DNA of 64,000 nt, from the NCBI GenBank assembly GCA_025403435.1, contig JAJQZP010000253.1, forward strand, positions 372,001 through 436,000, given 5' to 3'. Under the pieces are notes generated by a model. It was not told where the DNA came from. It did no database searches and worked only from the letters and a program-made list of their open reading frames with translations. Made by a program: the position numbers and the translations under genes. This DNA comes from Artocarpus heterophyllus (Eukaryota > Streptophyta > Magnoliopsida > Rosales > Moraceae). Within the stretch, counting starts at the first letter, position 1. Each line of letters opens with the position of its first letter. This document shows, in pieces, positions 34,393-46,908 of this stretch.

Positions 34393-37300
34393 TTACATAC
34401 TTTAGACTATAAGGGTTGGTTTATATTTATTTATTTAAAAAGATTACTTGGTCACAACTCGCAAGTCACAATATAAAACACTAGAAACGAAAGGGTTTAC
34501 TATATAGCTTTGGAAACTTGATGCGATGGCCCAAAAAGTTGTGCCACAATTATTGTATTGAGCAAGAAAAACAACCAAAAAAGTAAAGAAATTATTTTGG
34601 GATATTGTATATTGCATATCAATAAAATTCTGTAACTGAATTTCAACATGCATTCTTTCCTGCACTTATTTCTAATGGTTGAAGTTTGCATCTTTGGACC
34701 TTGGATGCTCAATGTGTGCTATGATTGCTTAACAGTTCTTTGTGTTTGACAATGCAGGTCGCCCTTACCAAGAGACAGTGTTTGTTGTTGTTGTCAGCTG
34801 GTTCTTTATCACATTTCTTCTTTGATCACTTAGGTGAGGTAATTTTCTTTAGAAATTTGACATGTTATTATTTCTATCATTCTCATCGTGTGAAGTTTTT
34901 AACCGCATGAATTACAATATGTTTGATCATCTAATTTTGATTGCCATGCCTTTTGCTTAGTTTGTATTATGTAACGCAATATTATGTAACTATATTTGTT
35001 TACGATATAGTTTATTTCTTAGACAAAAAAAAAAAAAAGAGGGTTTGGGCCGTAATTATAAGTTGAGGAAAGGTTCAATTTATACGCATACATATGTTAC
35101 ACGTGTACATATATAGTATCTTTTTAATTAGCATTAATATCAAATAATATCGGATAAATTTAGCTAATAGTCTGTCTTTGAATCTTTATGGTAGTAAATA
35201 GCATGTGTATTATAATTGTTAAAAAATAACACATATTTAGTTTCAAAGGAAGATTTGTAAGGGTATAAATGAGTTTATCAAATATTATGTAAATAAAATA
35301 CAGTATGTACTTGTTAAAAAAATATATGTATACAAATTAATTTGTGGTTTCATAAGAGTAAAGTACTACATCAAATATAATATTTTGGTCTCTGGTAAAT
35401 TTGGAAAGTTCTAGGTAACTCTCAGATATATCAATTTTTTATTATGAGATAAATTAGATAAATTTCAGATTTTTAATTATTTACTAACTCGTCTAAAATT
35501 CCTATCATTTTTTATTCCGTTTTAAAAAATGGAATTTACCTTCTCTTACCCCTGCTGTGTAGAACGTGACACCCGGTTTTGTTCCTCCATGTAGTACTTC
35601 CATCATGCAGACGTACGAATTGCAAATGCTGTAATTTCTGATGTTCAATGCAGGTCTGAACTCTTCATCCCGGTGTTAGATGAGAAAATTGGGTACAAGT
35701 ATTAATTTAATGGTAAACTTTTAGATAAGAGTATCAATTAACTAATTAATTGTTTTGGTCTCTAAAATTGTTTAAGACTGATACAAGTTATATGATCATG
35801 GTATCATGGTATGTGCATATAATGCTTAGTATGTTTGTGTGTTTACATGTATCAATTTCATGTATTTCGTCAACATTATGAACCAGAGTGCATGAAAGCG
35901 TCATTAATTCGACTCGTTTAGATCGTTGGCTTGAATGGTCAGTTGGAACTAAAAACGCTGAAACTTTTTTACTAGTAATAAAACAATGTAATAAAACAAT
36001 TTTAAACTGTAACTTTTTTCGGTTTAAACTACTTCAAGATGTGGATCGGTTTTTTTGTTTATTTATTTTTCACACTAAAGTGTAGGAGATCCTTAGTATT
36101 GATTGCTGTCTTTTCAAATACAAAATGAGGGCCATATTTATGTAAAGACATGTACGTATGCATACATATATACACAATGGAGTACTGATTAATTAATTGT
36201 GGAGGAATATATAAAGTGATACCACCTAAAGTGGCAACAAACTTTATGAAACTAGACAAAAAAGAGTGAAAAATATACTTGATTTGTTTTATTATTTAAA
36301 TTCATTTTTAGTGTGTTAATTAACACGAAGAAAAGAAAGACAAGAGAGGAAAACAAGAAGAATTAAGATCCATTTCCTTTGTGCGAGAGATATTTATAAT
36401 TTGATCGTTTTCCAAGTTTGATAATCTTATGATCATCAACCTAATTTTGTCTTCTCTCTGATATATGCTTTCAAGATATATATATATATATTTAAAATTA
36501 ATCAAGGCTGATTACTATAAATCATTAGAGAAATTCCTTTTCATAATCAATCAAAACCTCGGAGGATTGCTAAAAAGCCGTGATTCTTGAACAACCTCAA
36601 ATGAACTGAGATTGAAAAGGAGAGTCAAAATTTAGGTTTGTGCCGGCTTGTTTAATGGCCAATAATAAGACTCTTGAGTATTTATTATATTCGACTTCCA
36701 TAATCGTTGAAGGGCCGATAACTAGGACCAACGTATATAAATGATTTATTGGTGGGTTATTGACTTCCATTATACTATCTAATTTGTGATGAGAATAGTT
36801 AAATAAAAAAATTAATCATCACATTTTTGTTTTAAAAGACTATTTCAAGTCAGACAGTACCCCTTTTGAGTTTTCACCATTGGATATTTGGTTTTACCCT
36901 CCATTGGCTAGCGTCTTTTTCTTTTCGCCAGGTTAAAGAGTGAAAGATTAAGCCGGGAAAAAAAGTTAAAACAAAGAAAAGTGCTTTTTTTCCTCCCTTT
37001 TTAGTGTTTTTTTAACCTTTTGATTTTTTAGTTTATAACCGACTAACCAATCATTTTTTAATGCTTAGGAAAGTTTTCTTACACCATTTCTCTTATTACG
37101 TAGCGTGATCAGTCTAGCTAGTCAAGAACATATGTATTACGAATTTTTGAATTTTGTAGTGTTTTTTTTTTACGATGAAACCTCGTAAAGGTGGTGCATG
37201 TTTCTAATTGTTGAATTTAGTCAAAATTATATTAAAATAAAAAAATGTATAAACAACAAACAGTTTTTTATACAAATTTGAAGACTGAACATAGAGACCT

Positions 37301-37653
37301 ATTGGTAATTTATTTTTCAAGCCCTTTCTTATAATAAAAAAGTATGCAAAACAAAAAATTTCCTATATAGAATTATAGATCTAACGGCTAAAAATAAGGA
37401 CCCAACAGTAGTTTATTTTTTCAACCCTTACTATAGAAATCTCCAATTTTGAATTATTAAATTATTTGAAACATAAATAACAATAATTTTTGCCTGTGGT
37501 TAGATATCATAGATATCAATGCTTCTTTTTATACTTTTAAAGTAGTAACTTGCTATGATATGATCATATTAGATGAGCATAAAGTAGAATACAACAAGAG
37601 TCAAATCCTTATAAAAGTGGTTGTTAAAATTTGTGATAACGTTTTAGAAGTTC
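34393..37653. other. Intergenic DNA, no gene seen
   Basis: AT-rich sequence without recognisable domains. Part of the left side (to about 35000) may still belong to the CACTA-associated insertion, but no terminus was found. TTTTGTAGTG at 37152-37161 resembles a CACTA end in reverse, yet its inner sequence and flanks do not match the end at 32780. Confidence 0.4.
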
Positions 37654-40600
37654 CATATTGTAACACTCGAGAATTTCTAATGCATTAAAAATGCAATAAG
37701 TTAAGGATTATGTTAAGACAAAAAACAGTTAAAGAAAAAAATAAAAGACTGTATAATAACCTAAAAATTATACAGTGTTAGAATAATACAGTGTAAGGAA
37801 GTATACTGGTAAAGTTATGTAGCGTAAAAATTATACTGTAAAAGTAATGCAGTGTTAGATTGGACTGTTTAAGGTTAAATAGTACAGAAATTAGACTGTT
37901 TAAGTTAAATCAGTATAGAAATAATATTGTTTAGAGAATATGGATGAATAAGGAATGCTGTAGCAATATAGAAAATATACCGACGGCATAAGAAAAATAC
38001 TGTCAGTATAAATTTAGATTGTACAAATTTAGATAATGTTGGAATTACATTATGTGATAGATGTCAATAAGTATAGGAGGTTGTGAGACCTTATGAACAG
38101 TGTAGAAAAGAATACCGATAGTATAGAAAAAATACTGTCAGTATAAATTTGAACTGTGTAAAAAGTTTTGTAGGACCCACCAAGGGGACACCTTGAGAGT
38201 TTTGATTGGCCACCACATTTACTAATATGGCCCAACCATAAAAGGCCAAGTTAACCCTAATAATAATTAGGGTGATTAGTCACCAAAAAGAAAAGAAAAA
38301 AAAGGGAAAAAAAGGAAAAAAGGGGGGACATTCCATGGGTGGAGAAAAGGCCACCTCACCCCTTTGTTTCCTTTATATTTAGCATCAAAAAGAGACCAAA
38401 GGTTGGTCTCCACCATGGAAAACATGCAAAGGAAGGAAGGAAAGAAAGAAAGAAAGAAAAGAAAATTTTCCATTTTTCCCCCATGGACCCAGTAGCCCTT
38501 TGTGCAATTTTTCTATCAAATTTTAATGAATACAAACCTCCAACCAAGCTTAAAGCAAGTTCTAGTGTTTTAGCGCAAAGTTTTGCAACTTTGGAGGTTT
38601 TAGTGATTTTTTATTCAAAGTTATGGATAAGTTTTTAATAGAATTTTGTCATGTTTATGAAAAAGGAATCTAAGCAAGTTTAGTCTTATAAGTAGAGGAT
38701 CAAAAAGGTTGGCAAAGTTTAGGTAAATCTCTAAACTTTTTACTTGAAAATTTACGCTAAAAATATGCATACTAAGTGTTTGATGAAATTTTTTGGTCTA
38801 TGGCATGTAAATGAATATTATGGCATGGTTGTTTTATGTTATATGTTGATGGTGATGATGATGGAAAGAAGAAAGTAAGGGCTTTGGTGAAATTTCAAAA
38901 GGGACTAAATTGCAAAGAAAAGTGTACTCTCGGCAGATTTGAAAATTAACCAAAAAGTCCCCCTAAACATTGGAATGTCAAGAAAGTTAAAACATAAAAG
39001 TTGTAGAACGCATCGAAACTGTTAGGTCAACAGGGACAGTTTTCTAAAATTCTGCTCGGTTTAGAAGCTATGAATTTTACAAAATTTTAAGCACAAAATT
39101 TCAAGTAATGGAAACGTTATGAAATGTAGTGAATTCAACCATGGTACTTTTGTAAGTTTTATTCTCTATGAAAAACTGGATGTTTTGATATAAAGTGGTT
39201 GCTTTTGGTTTCGAGGGCAAAAATGTAAATATTTTTGTATGTTAGGACAAAACCGTAAGATTTATGTGAAAGCTGGGTTTTCACCAAGAAATGTTAAGTT
39301 CCTACACTGCTGTAGGCAGTGAGTACTCATAAATACTAAGTTTTAAAGGATTCAAAGTTTAGTCAATTAAAGAATGAAAGAAAAACATTATGGGCAAAAT
39401 GGTAATTTTGCAAAAAAGGCCAAAACGGATCCGAAATGCCCAACGTCGGGAACCGTTCTTTAGTCGGAATTTTTCCGTAATATGTAGGTAATAGAACGGT
39501 AAAGTTAAGCGATGAGTCTTATAAAGTTACTAAGTTGATGAAAAACCTATTAAGGGTAAAAATGTCATTTTTAAGATAAAAAGCTAAAACGGAGTTGAAC
39601 ACTCTAAATTAGCATAATGCTCTTAGACGAAAAATATTTCGTAATACGTTTAGTAATGAAACCGTTACATTAGACGAGAAATTTAATAAGGGACGTTCAT
39701 GTGAAACAAAGGTAACCCGATAGGTTACAAAGTTAAGTAAAGAAAAAGGTAACCCGATACGTTACAGAGATAAGTAAAAAGAGTGATAACCCGCTAGGTT
39801 ACGGAGTTAAGTAAAAGGTACGGTAACTTGATGGGTTACAAAGTTAAAAGCAACGGGGTACAAAGTAAAGGAAGGTTAACCGATAGTATACCAAGTTATG
39901 AATAAAAGAATGAATTTTAATGTTTACATTTTATTATTAATCAAGTAGATTGATAAAAAGAAAGTTAATTAATGAGTTGGCTATCGTTTGATTAGGACAT
40001 AAGAGGTTGACTAATGAAAGAAAAAGAAACGAAATAAAGAACGCTAGGGTATAGTCCGGGTAAGTTCAGACCTCACCTACAGCATGAAGTAAATGATTTT
40101 CAAATGCTTATACATATGTTTGCAATTATTACGCAAGTTGTTTTTTTTTAAAGTATGTTTGCATTTGTTATGCAACAGGTTTTAAAATTTAAATCATGAT
40201 TTACAATGTACTTGCAACTATTATGTTTAAACCATGATTGCATTTAAAATGCATAAAGTTTTAAAGATTAAGTAAAAGTTCGCAGTATATTTACAATAAT
40301 TATGTTTAAAGTATGTTTTGCATTATATCAATACATAATGTTTTACAATTTAAGTTATAAGTTTATTGATTGCATTTGTTATGCAATAAATTTTACAAAG
40401 AACAATTATGATTTGCAAATGTGTTTGCATATAATGTGATTGCATTTGATATGCTCACTAAAGTTAATAAGAAGGTAAAGTAAAGATAAAAAGAAAGTGT
40501 CATACAGCCTCCTTGTTGTGAGTTACTGAAAGTAAAGTTAAAGTTTGACCTCCTTGATGTGAGATACATGACCTTGGTGTTCGATGGTCACAAGTCTTCC

Positions 40601-41694
40601 ACAAGGGAAGCATCATGTTAATGATCTCATGATTAATGATGTTGATACGAACACTAAAGTATGATAAGGAAAGTTAAGAAACAAAGGATGGAAAGTTAAA
40701 ATAAGATAAGGAAAGTTAAGGAACAAAGGATGAAAAGTTAAAGTAAGAAAAGAATGTTCATAAAATGCTCATAATTGAAGTTCATAATTGAGCATAATTG
40801 AAATCATGCATTATGAATTTGCTTGTATTCCTTAGTATAAAGTATTTACGTTAAATGCTTATGAAAAATATTTTGAGGAATGTTTTATGTTAAGTGTTTA
40901 TGAAAACATTTTCATGGTTACAAGAAAAGGTTTATAAATGACGTTTTATCAAAAGCATTCTGAAGATTGTTGCATGTCAAATGTTTTATGAAAAGCGTTT
41001 ATGAAAAACGTTTTAGAAATGTTTTATGAAAAATGTTTATGAAAAACGTTTTTAGAAATGTTTATGAAGAATGTTTATGAAAAATGTTATAAGAGAAAGG
41101 TTTTTATGAGAAAAGTTTTTAAAGCATGTTTAAATGATTTGTGAGATTACGTTTGAACTTACCGAGCGTAAGCTTATAAAAGGTTCCTTTCATGCTGTAG
41201 ATAGTTTTATGGGTGATCAATATGACCCATTAGAAGAGCTAAGTGCTGCAGAAGACATATGTAAATATTTGGGTATAGATACCACCACAGTTTGCTTCCG
41301 CTATACAAAGAAAAGGTTTTCCACTATTTAATACAGTGTTTTCAAAGTTTTAAGAAAATCAAAATTTTAAGAAATGTTTTCAAAAATTTTAAGATACATT
41401 TTACGAAATGTTTTACATAATTATAAGGTGAAGTTTAAGTTATGATTTAATTAATGTTTCTTATTAAGTTTTAAGAAACGATTTGAAATGGTTTTAAAAG
41501 CAAGTGTTGAGTGAGATCTCAACTTGAATGGTGATAGAGGTTGCGGTAGTTTTTAAATATGTTTTTTAAGGATGTTAAAAGGAAAAGAAAAAAAAATTTA
41601 ATTCAGTATTTTTCTTACTAAGTAAGATTAATATTTAAGAATGACGTTTAAAAAAGTTAAATAATTGCTTGAAAAAGCGGGTCGTCACACATAT
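37654..41694. mobile_element. Solo LTR, about 4.03 kb, Ty3/gypsy (Del/Tekay-like), with target duplications
   Basis: The element (37659-41689, 4,031 bp) begins TGTAACACTCGAG and ends GGGTCGTCACA. Perfect CATAT duplications flank it at 37654-37658 and 41690-41694. There is no primer site, no gag-pol and no second LTR, so it is a solo LTR. The start TGTAAC resembles that of the gypsy LTR at 60334, and ACATAAAAGTTGTAGAACG is a phrase I associate with Del/Tekay LTRs; the lineage is inference. The length is large for this lineage and is partly explained by internal repeats: ATACTGTCAGTATAAATTT twice (about 37999 and 38137), a 37-bp array at 39711, and GTTTATGAAAAACGTTTT-like units at 40860-41120. 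Confidence 0.88.
39711..39900. repeat. Tandem repeat, 37-bp period, inside the 4-kb solo LTR
   Basis: Units starting GGTAACCCGATAGGTTAC or close variants begin at 39711, 39748, 39785 and 39822, an exact 37-bp step. Shorter degenerate units follow near 39857 and 39874. Each unit contains the near-palindrome GTAACC...GGTTAC followed by AAAGTTAAGTAAA. Confidence 0.85.
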
Positions 41695-42913
41695 TAAGCT
41701 AGCATATAAAATATATAGTGGCCCAAGAATGTAACACACTTCCCCATTGTTTTGCATGTATTATAAATCAACTGCATCTTGCAGTCAGCTGAGCAGTGTG
41801 TGTGTAATTGTGTTGTTGTGGAATTGCATGTGAAGTGGAGAAATATGTCCAGAAGGATAGAGCTGTCAATTTAATACAAGGAGGACAAAAGCTGGGCACA
41901 TTGATGCACCAGAAAGACAAACAGGCCAGTATCTTTGTATAGTCCATTATTATCAGAAAAATCCATCTGATCATCGCTTCCTCGTGGCATCCATATCCCC
42001 TCGTGACCCCTTCTAAAGATATATATACACACACACACACATATATGTATATTTGTTTTTGTCTCCCAAACTAAATAGTTCTGCAAAGTTTGAACTTCTT
42101 TGACCAAAAATCCAAAAAAAAAAAAAAAAAGAGAAATCTATATTATCTTCATCATGTACATATAACATATATATAGCCATGAATAATTGAAAATGCCTTT
42201 CTGAAATCCTTTCCATTTAAGTTTTGAGTTTAAATATGAATAAAATATAATATGTGCTCCTCGCCGTGCAGTCGAGGGCTCAGTGAAACAGACAAAAGAG
42301 AGTGCGAGAAGAGACAGAAGAAAGAACCTTGTAGCTTGTCGTATAGAATACATGTTTTGATTCTTTCACTTTAGAAAGGAGGGAGAGGAAGAGAGAGAGT
42401 ACTAGTACTGTTTTCCAAATATATATAAAAATATAAATAAATATACATTAATGTGTAGTACCCAATATGATCAGTCATTAAGTGGTTTTTTTTTTTTTTT
42501 TTACTTTTTAAATAATATTAGGGGTTTTATCCGTATTCGCTTTGTGTTTTAAGTTGTCTCTCCTTGAAATTCCCGTACTAGGGACGAATATAATAAATAA
42601 AATAATGGTTATTGAAGAAAAACTTAAAAAAGTTTGTTACATAGTTAAAAAAAAAAGAATACATAATAAAATAAAATAATTGTTTTGGAAGGTATCGGCG
42701 GTGGTCATGTGAGAGGAGGTGGGGTTGGTTTTCACTTTCACTGCGTTTTAGAAATTAGAATAGAATCTTCTTGGCTCTTCAACGTGTTGAAGGTGGTCTG
42801 TGTTGGGGTGATTTTGCTAGTGATGGTGGTGGGCTCGGTAGGATCTGTCTGAGTTGCTGACAACTTGTGAAAGAAGCCAGCCTTTGTTTTCTAGATTTCC
42901 GTACTCTGTGGAC

Positions 42914-42973
<60 letters not shown>

Positions 42974-45160
42974 TATTATAACTTATAAGTATGTATATAT
43001 GTGTGTGTCTTATATTAGTCAATCAAAAGAAAAAAAAAAAGAGAAGATATCTTCATCAAAATTACTGCTATGTCATCAACCATTCATGTGTTTCTTACCG
43101 ACCATCTAGATAGATATGATCTGATCATCATCTTCTAATATTTCATCAAAATTTTATAGGGTCCCATAGACATTAGTGAAGCTCAAAATTTTATCATCAT
43201 GCAGGATCACATAATAATAGCTAAGGTTTCTGGTGATGATCATCATTTTATAATTATCAGCTGCCACAATTTCAATTCATTGTGTCATGCGCATCAATTT
43301 TCTTGAGATTTTATATATTTTTTATTATAAATTAACTATAAAAATGGTTAATGGCACTGTTTGTTAATAAATTTTATCGACGAAAATCTCCCTAATTAAT
43401 TATTTTTAAAATTTAATGACGACAGTGATCCAAATGTAAAAGAAAATGTCATCAAAAAATTTAGTCCAATTATTTTTTTTTAAAGGGTAATTCAAAAAAT
43501 TTAATCCACAAAATAAAAAAAGATGAAACTTTTTTATTTAAGATTGGTCTGATGGTTTGGTGAAAGGTACATGGGAAATGTTCCCAGAAATGTGCAAGTA
43601 ACATGAATGAGGGAATAGGGAGGTTATAGTGAAAACATGTTCTCAGGGGGAAAATAAAATAAAATACAAAAACAAAACAAGAATCACGAGAACTGCATAT
43701 TCGCAGAACCATCAGAATTAAAAGGACTACTGTCTCCATGTCAGCCGCTGAAACCGTGCAGAAGTGCACAGAGAGGTTCAGGGTGTGAACTTGGAATTAA
43801 ATTAGAGAGCAAAAGAAGAAGAAGAAGAAGAAGAAGAAGAGGAAAAATTAAAAAAAAAAAGGGAAAAGAAGGTAATAAATACAAACATAAACAGAAAAAG
43901 GCAAAGGAAGATTTTTTTTTTTTTTTTTTAAGGTGAGTAGATGAAAGCTGATCATATGGTTATATTCATGCTTATGTATAAATTTATTTGATATTTTGGA
44001 AACTAATCTGGGTATTAACTAATACATATAAGCTTTTCTATACGAATTAATCAGCATAAAAAATATTACTAGTATGAAAAGAATAATGACACTTGCAAAA
44101 TGAGTACTAATATATGGGTTTTATAGGGATATTTTTTGGTTGAATATTTTATTGGAAAATTGGCAATTTGTCTTTCTTGCGTTACAAAGGATAAAGTTGG
44201 GAAGTCTTTATTTATTTATTTATTTTTTTGAATTAAATGAGGTTGAAAACTTTTGGGATTATTGGACTAAAAAAAAGAACTTCTGGGATTTTTGTTTTAC
44301 CAATTTTTTATTTATGAGAAATGGTTGTGGACTTGAAATGGATTGTCTAAAAAAGTAAGAAATTATATATGTAGCTGGGGGAACTGGGGACAGTTTTTTA
44401 ACATAGTTTTTCCAATAATGAAAAATCAAAGACATAATGAAAATAATCAGTTAGAGTATCTAAGTGAAATAATTAGCCATCATTTTCCTATTCGTTTCAC
44501 TTTTGGGGCCCCTGTTTTTTGTGTCCCTACTCTCTACAGTTAGTACACTACTCTTGTCTGTCAGTATTACTAATCACAAAACATGAATCCATTGATCCTC
44601 CTTTCCTTTTGCTTTTATGGGATCCCTCGCTTCACTACTTGTAATTATTACAAATTTAACTTCCTTTTTCTTTTATTTGGTTTCATACTACAATAGTAAA
44701 AATCTTTGTTCAAACTTTGACAACTCTCTTAGCGGCGGAAAAAAATGTGTGACCCCCCGACCTAAATTCTCTCCTCGTAGTTTGCCGTTTGGCGATTCAA
44801 TTAATTTTCCGCAGGCAGATACGTGCAATTATTTCTCCTTTCTTTCAAGGAAAAGGGTTTTTTTAATGAAAAAATGAAAACAAAAAAAAAAAAAGATATA
44901 TGTCTCTGTACCTCCTTTGGAAGAGAGCAAAAAGAAGAATATTTCTTGGGCCATTACAAGGATAGGAAAAGAGAAAGCTGTAAAAATTTATTTTTATTTT
45001 TATTTTGTTTTTGTAATTTTTATAATATACCATTCCCTTTTCAGTTATTCATGGAAACTTTTAAGTCCAATAATTCAATCACCTGGGCACGTCAGCAAAG
45101 AAGCCGAGCCGAAGAAGAGCCAAGGTTTGAGGCTCAAAAGAAGCTAGAGAGAGAGAGAGG

Positions 45161-45161
<1 letters not shown>
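41695..45161. other. AT-rich intergenic DNA with microsatellites
   Basis: No gene seen. It contains a CT run (about 42917-42959), GAA triplets near 43812-43840, and long A and T runs. Short frames overlapping these repeats are compositional artefacts. Confidence 0.45.
42917..42959. repeat. (CT)n microsatellite
   Basis: An uninterrupted alternating TC run of a little over 40 bases. Confidence 0.9.

Positions 45162-45195
<34 letters not shown>
45162..45195 (+). repeat. Homopolymer G run, 34 bases
   Basis: Thirty-four consecutive G residues follow a GA-rich run; another (GA)n run lies at about 45289-45316. Runs this long of pure G are rare in plant DNA, where long homopolymers are nearly always A/T. 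The run could form G-quadruplexes on the + strand. The exact length is uncertain because polymerases and sequencers slip here. Confidence 0.85.
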
Positions 45196-45196
<1 letters not shown>

Positions 45197-45290
45197 GTAA
45201 TGTCGTCAAGCTGTATGATATAAAAGTTTGGAATGTTATGAGAAAAAGAAGAAGAAGAAGAAGGAGGAAGGAAGGAAGGAAAGAAAGGCG

Positions 45291-45326
<36 letters not shown>

Positions 45327-45856
45327 AGCAAATGGAAGGAAGAAATGTCGTCATGAAGAACAGGCTTTAAATCCCATCACGTAGTTGGATGTATCCTTTA
45401 CCTTATATCTGCTAGATGGATATAGTAGTATATAGTAGAAAATGATGGGGATTCGAAATTTGAGACCGTGTTTGGTTGGTGCCACTATTAAACAACAAAA
45501 GCTAAACTACAAATCGAAAAAGAGGACACTCGTTTGACGTGAAACCAATCTAGCTACCTATTTATATTTCTCTCTATTATTATTTTTATTATGACATTTC
45601 GTCTAATAAGTAAGAAACACGTTTATATATTCTGACAGAAATGCCCTCCATCTAGCTCCTTCTATAGTTTCTTCTACACCCATGCATGCACAACTGCAAA
45701 CTTTTTCAAATGACACACAATCAAACAAAATTTCGTGTTTAACTTGTTTTTTCGATCTTCTGAAATGGACGAGTCAATCCATCAAGACCAAGTACAAAAA
45801 AGATGGACGATACCATTTTGAAATACCAACCTTTCAGTTTGTATAAGTTAACGAAA

Positions 45857-46008
45857 TGTTTGACAAGTATGATTAGAGTTAACTTTTTGTTTACTAAATA
45901 ATACAAAGCTGTTATATGTCACAATAAAAAAATAAAAGTTGATATAATATAAAGTCCTCACATATTATAATGTTTTGAATTAAAAATTAGTTCTAACCAT
46001 GCCAAACA
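45857..46008. mobile_element. Small inverted-repeat element, GTGTTTGG family, copy 5
   Basis: A 152-bp unit from TGTTTGACA (45857-45865) to TGCCAAACA (46000-46008). Its two internal half-repeats (ACAAAGCTGTTATATGTCACA and ATAAAGTCCTCACATATTAT, slightly trimmed in sense) have the same order as in the copy at 23493. Confidence 0.68.
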
Positions 46009-46908
46009 GCCCTTATTAAAATGTATAATTTAATTAATGTAACTTTATTTTGAATTAATTGACAAAATGATTAGCTATTATAGGCAAAATGTAACTTACT
46101 CATCATGGGCATTTTGAAATTTTTATTTTGAGAGGAGCTACGTATATATTAGCAGCTACCTAGTTTTGTCTATTTGCTTAAAGTAACCAATTAAAACTCT
46201 GAGCATTACACAAGCTTCATATTTAATGCCCATGCACTGGCTTGAAAAGCAGAACCTGCCATAAGAAGCTCTACCGATTCCAAGATCTAGAAGAGAAAAA
46301 ACAAAATTATTATCTGTTTATGGAACGGCAGTAATGAAGCGTTTGACCATTTAACTAACGGAGGTAAAGGAAAAAAATGCAGACGATCATAAGGGGAAAA
46401 ATAGGAAAAAAGAGAAAGATGGAAGGGTGGAATAGTAATTTCACCAGGACAGCAATGTGCATCCCCTGCAGCATACTCCTGTGCGTGATTTTTAAGTGGG
46501 TGTGCGCGGGATCAAATATTGTCAGTAGAGAGAGAGAAAGAGAGAGAGAGAGAGAGTAATGTCTAGTGTGTCACGGGTTTGTCTTGAAAGGCCTTATTTC
46601 ACAGTCCTAGACAGACAGACACATATTCTCTCTCACTACATAACCGAGGAGAGAAACTAACAATTTTTAATGCCCCTTCCATTTAACCATCTTAAAAAAA
46701 AAAAACAACAACAACCGCATAATTAGCATTACACAGTAATACTAGTATTACCCCTTCACACACAACCCCAAGTCCCAACATTTATCCACCAACATTCACA
46801 CACACATCCCCTCTCTCTCACTCCCAATAACCCCAATATTTTTACTTGCTCAGATCTCTGTGTGAGCTTACCAACTAGTCTTTGCTATTACAGTATAGTC
46901 ATCTTCAA
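46009..46908 (+). promoter_or_regulatory. Upstream region of the HSFB4-like gene
   Basis: About 900 bp without a gene. It contains a GA microsatellite (46528-46557). From about 46740 a long CA- and CT-rich stretch, such as CCCCTTCACACACAACCCC, probably forms the 5' leader. No clear TATA box or heat-shock element array (nGAAn repeats) was recognised. Confidence 0.4.

Noticed and set aside
37152..37161. TTTTGTAGTG as the right end of the CACTA element
   Set aside because: Beyond the generic CACTACAA the inner bases differ from the end at 32780. No subterminal GTCGTCGCTAAA copies lie next to it, and the 3-base flank (TTT) does not match TCA.
41134..41331. 65-codon frame inside the 4-kb solo LTR
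   Set aside because: It lies within an LTR bounded by perfect target duplications and shows no domain, so a host gene is unlikely.
45079..45354. Pro/Ser-rich frame across the poly-G region
   Set aside because: It is the translation of G-run and GA microsatellites.
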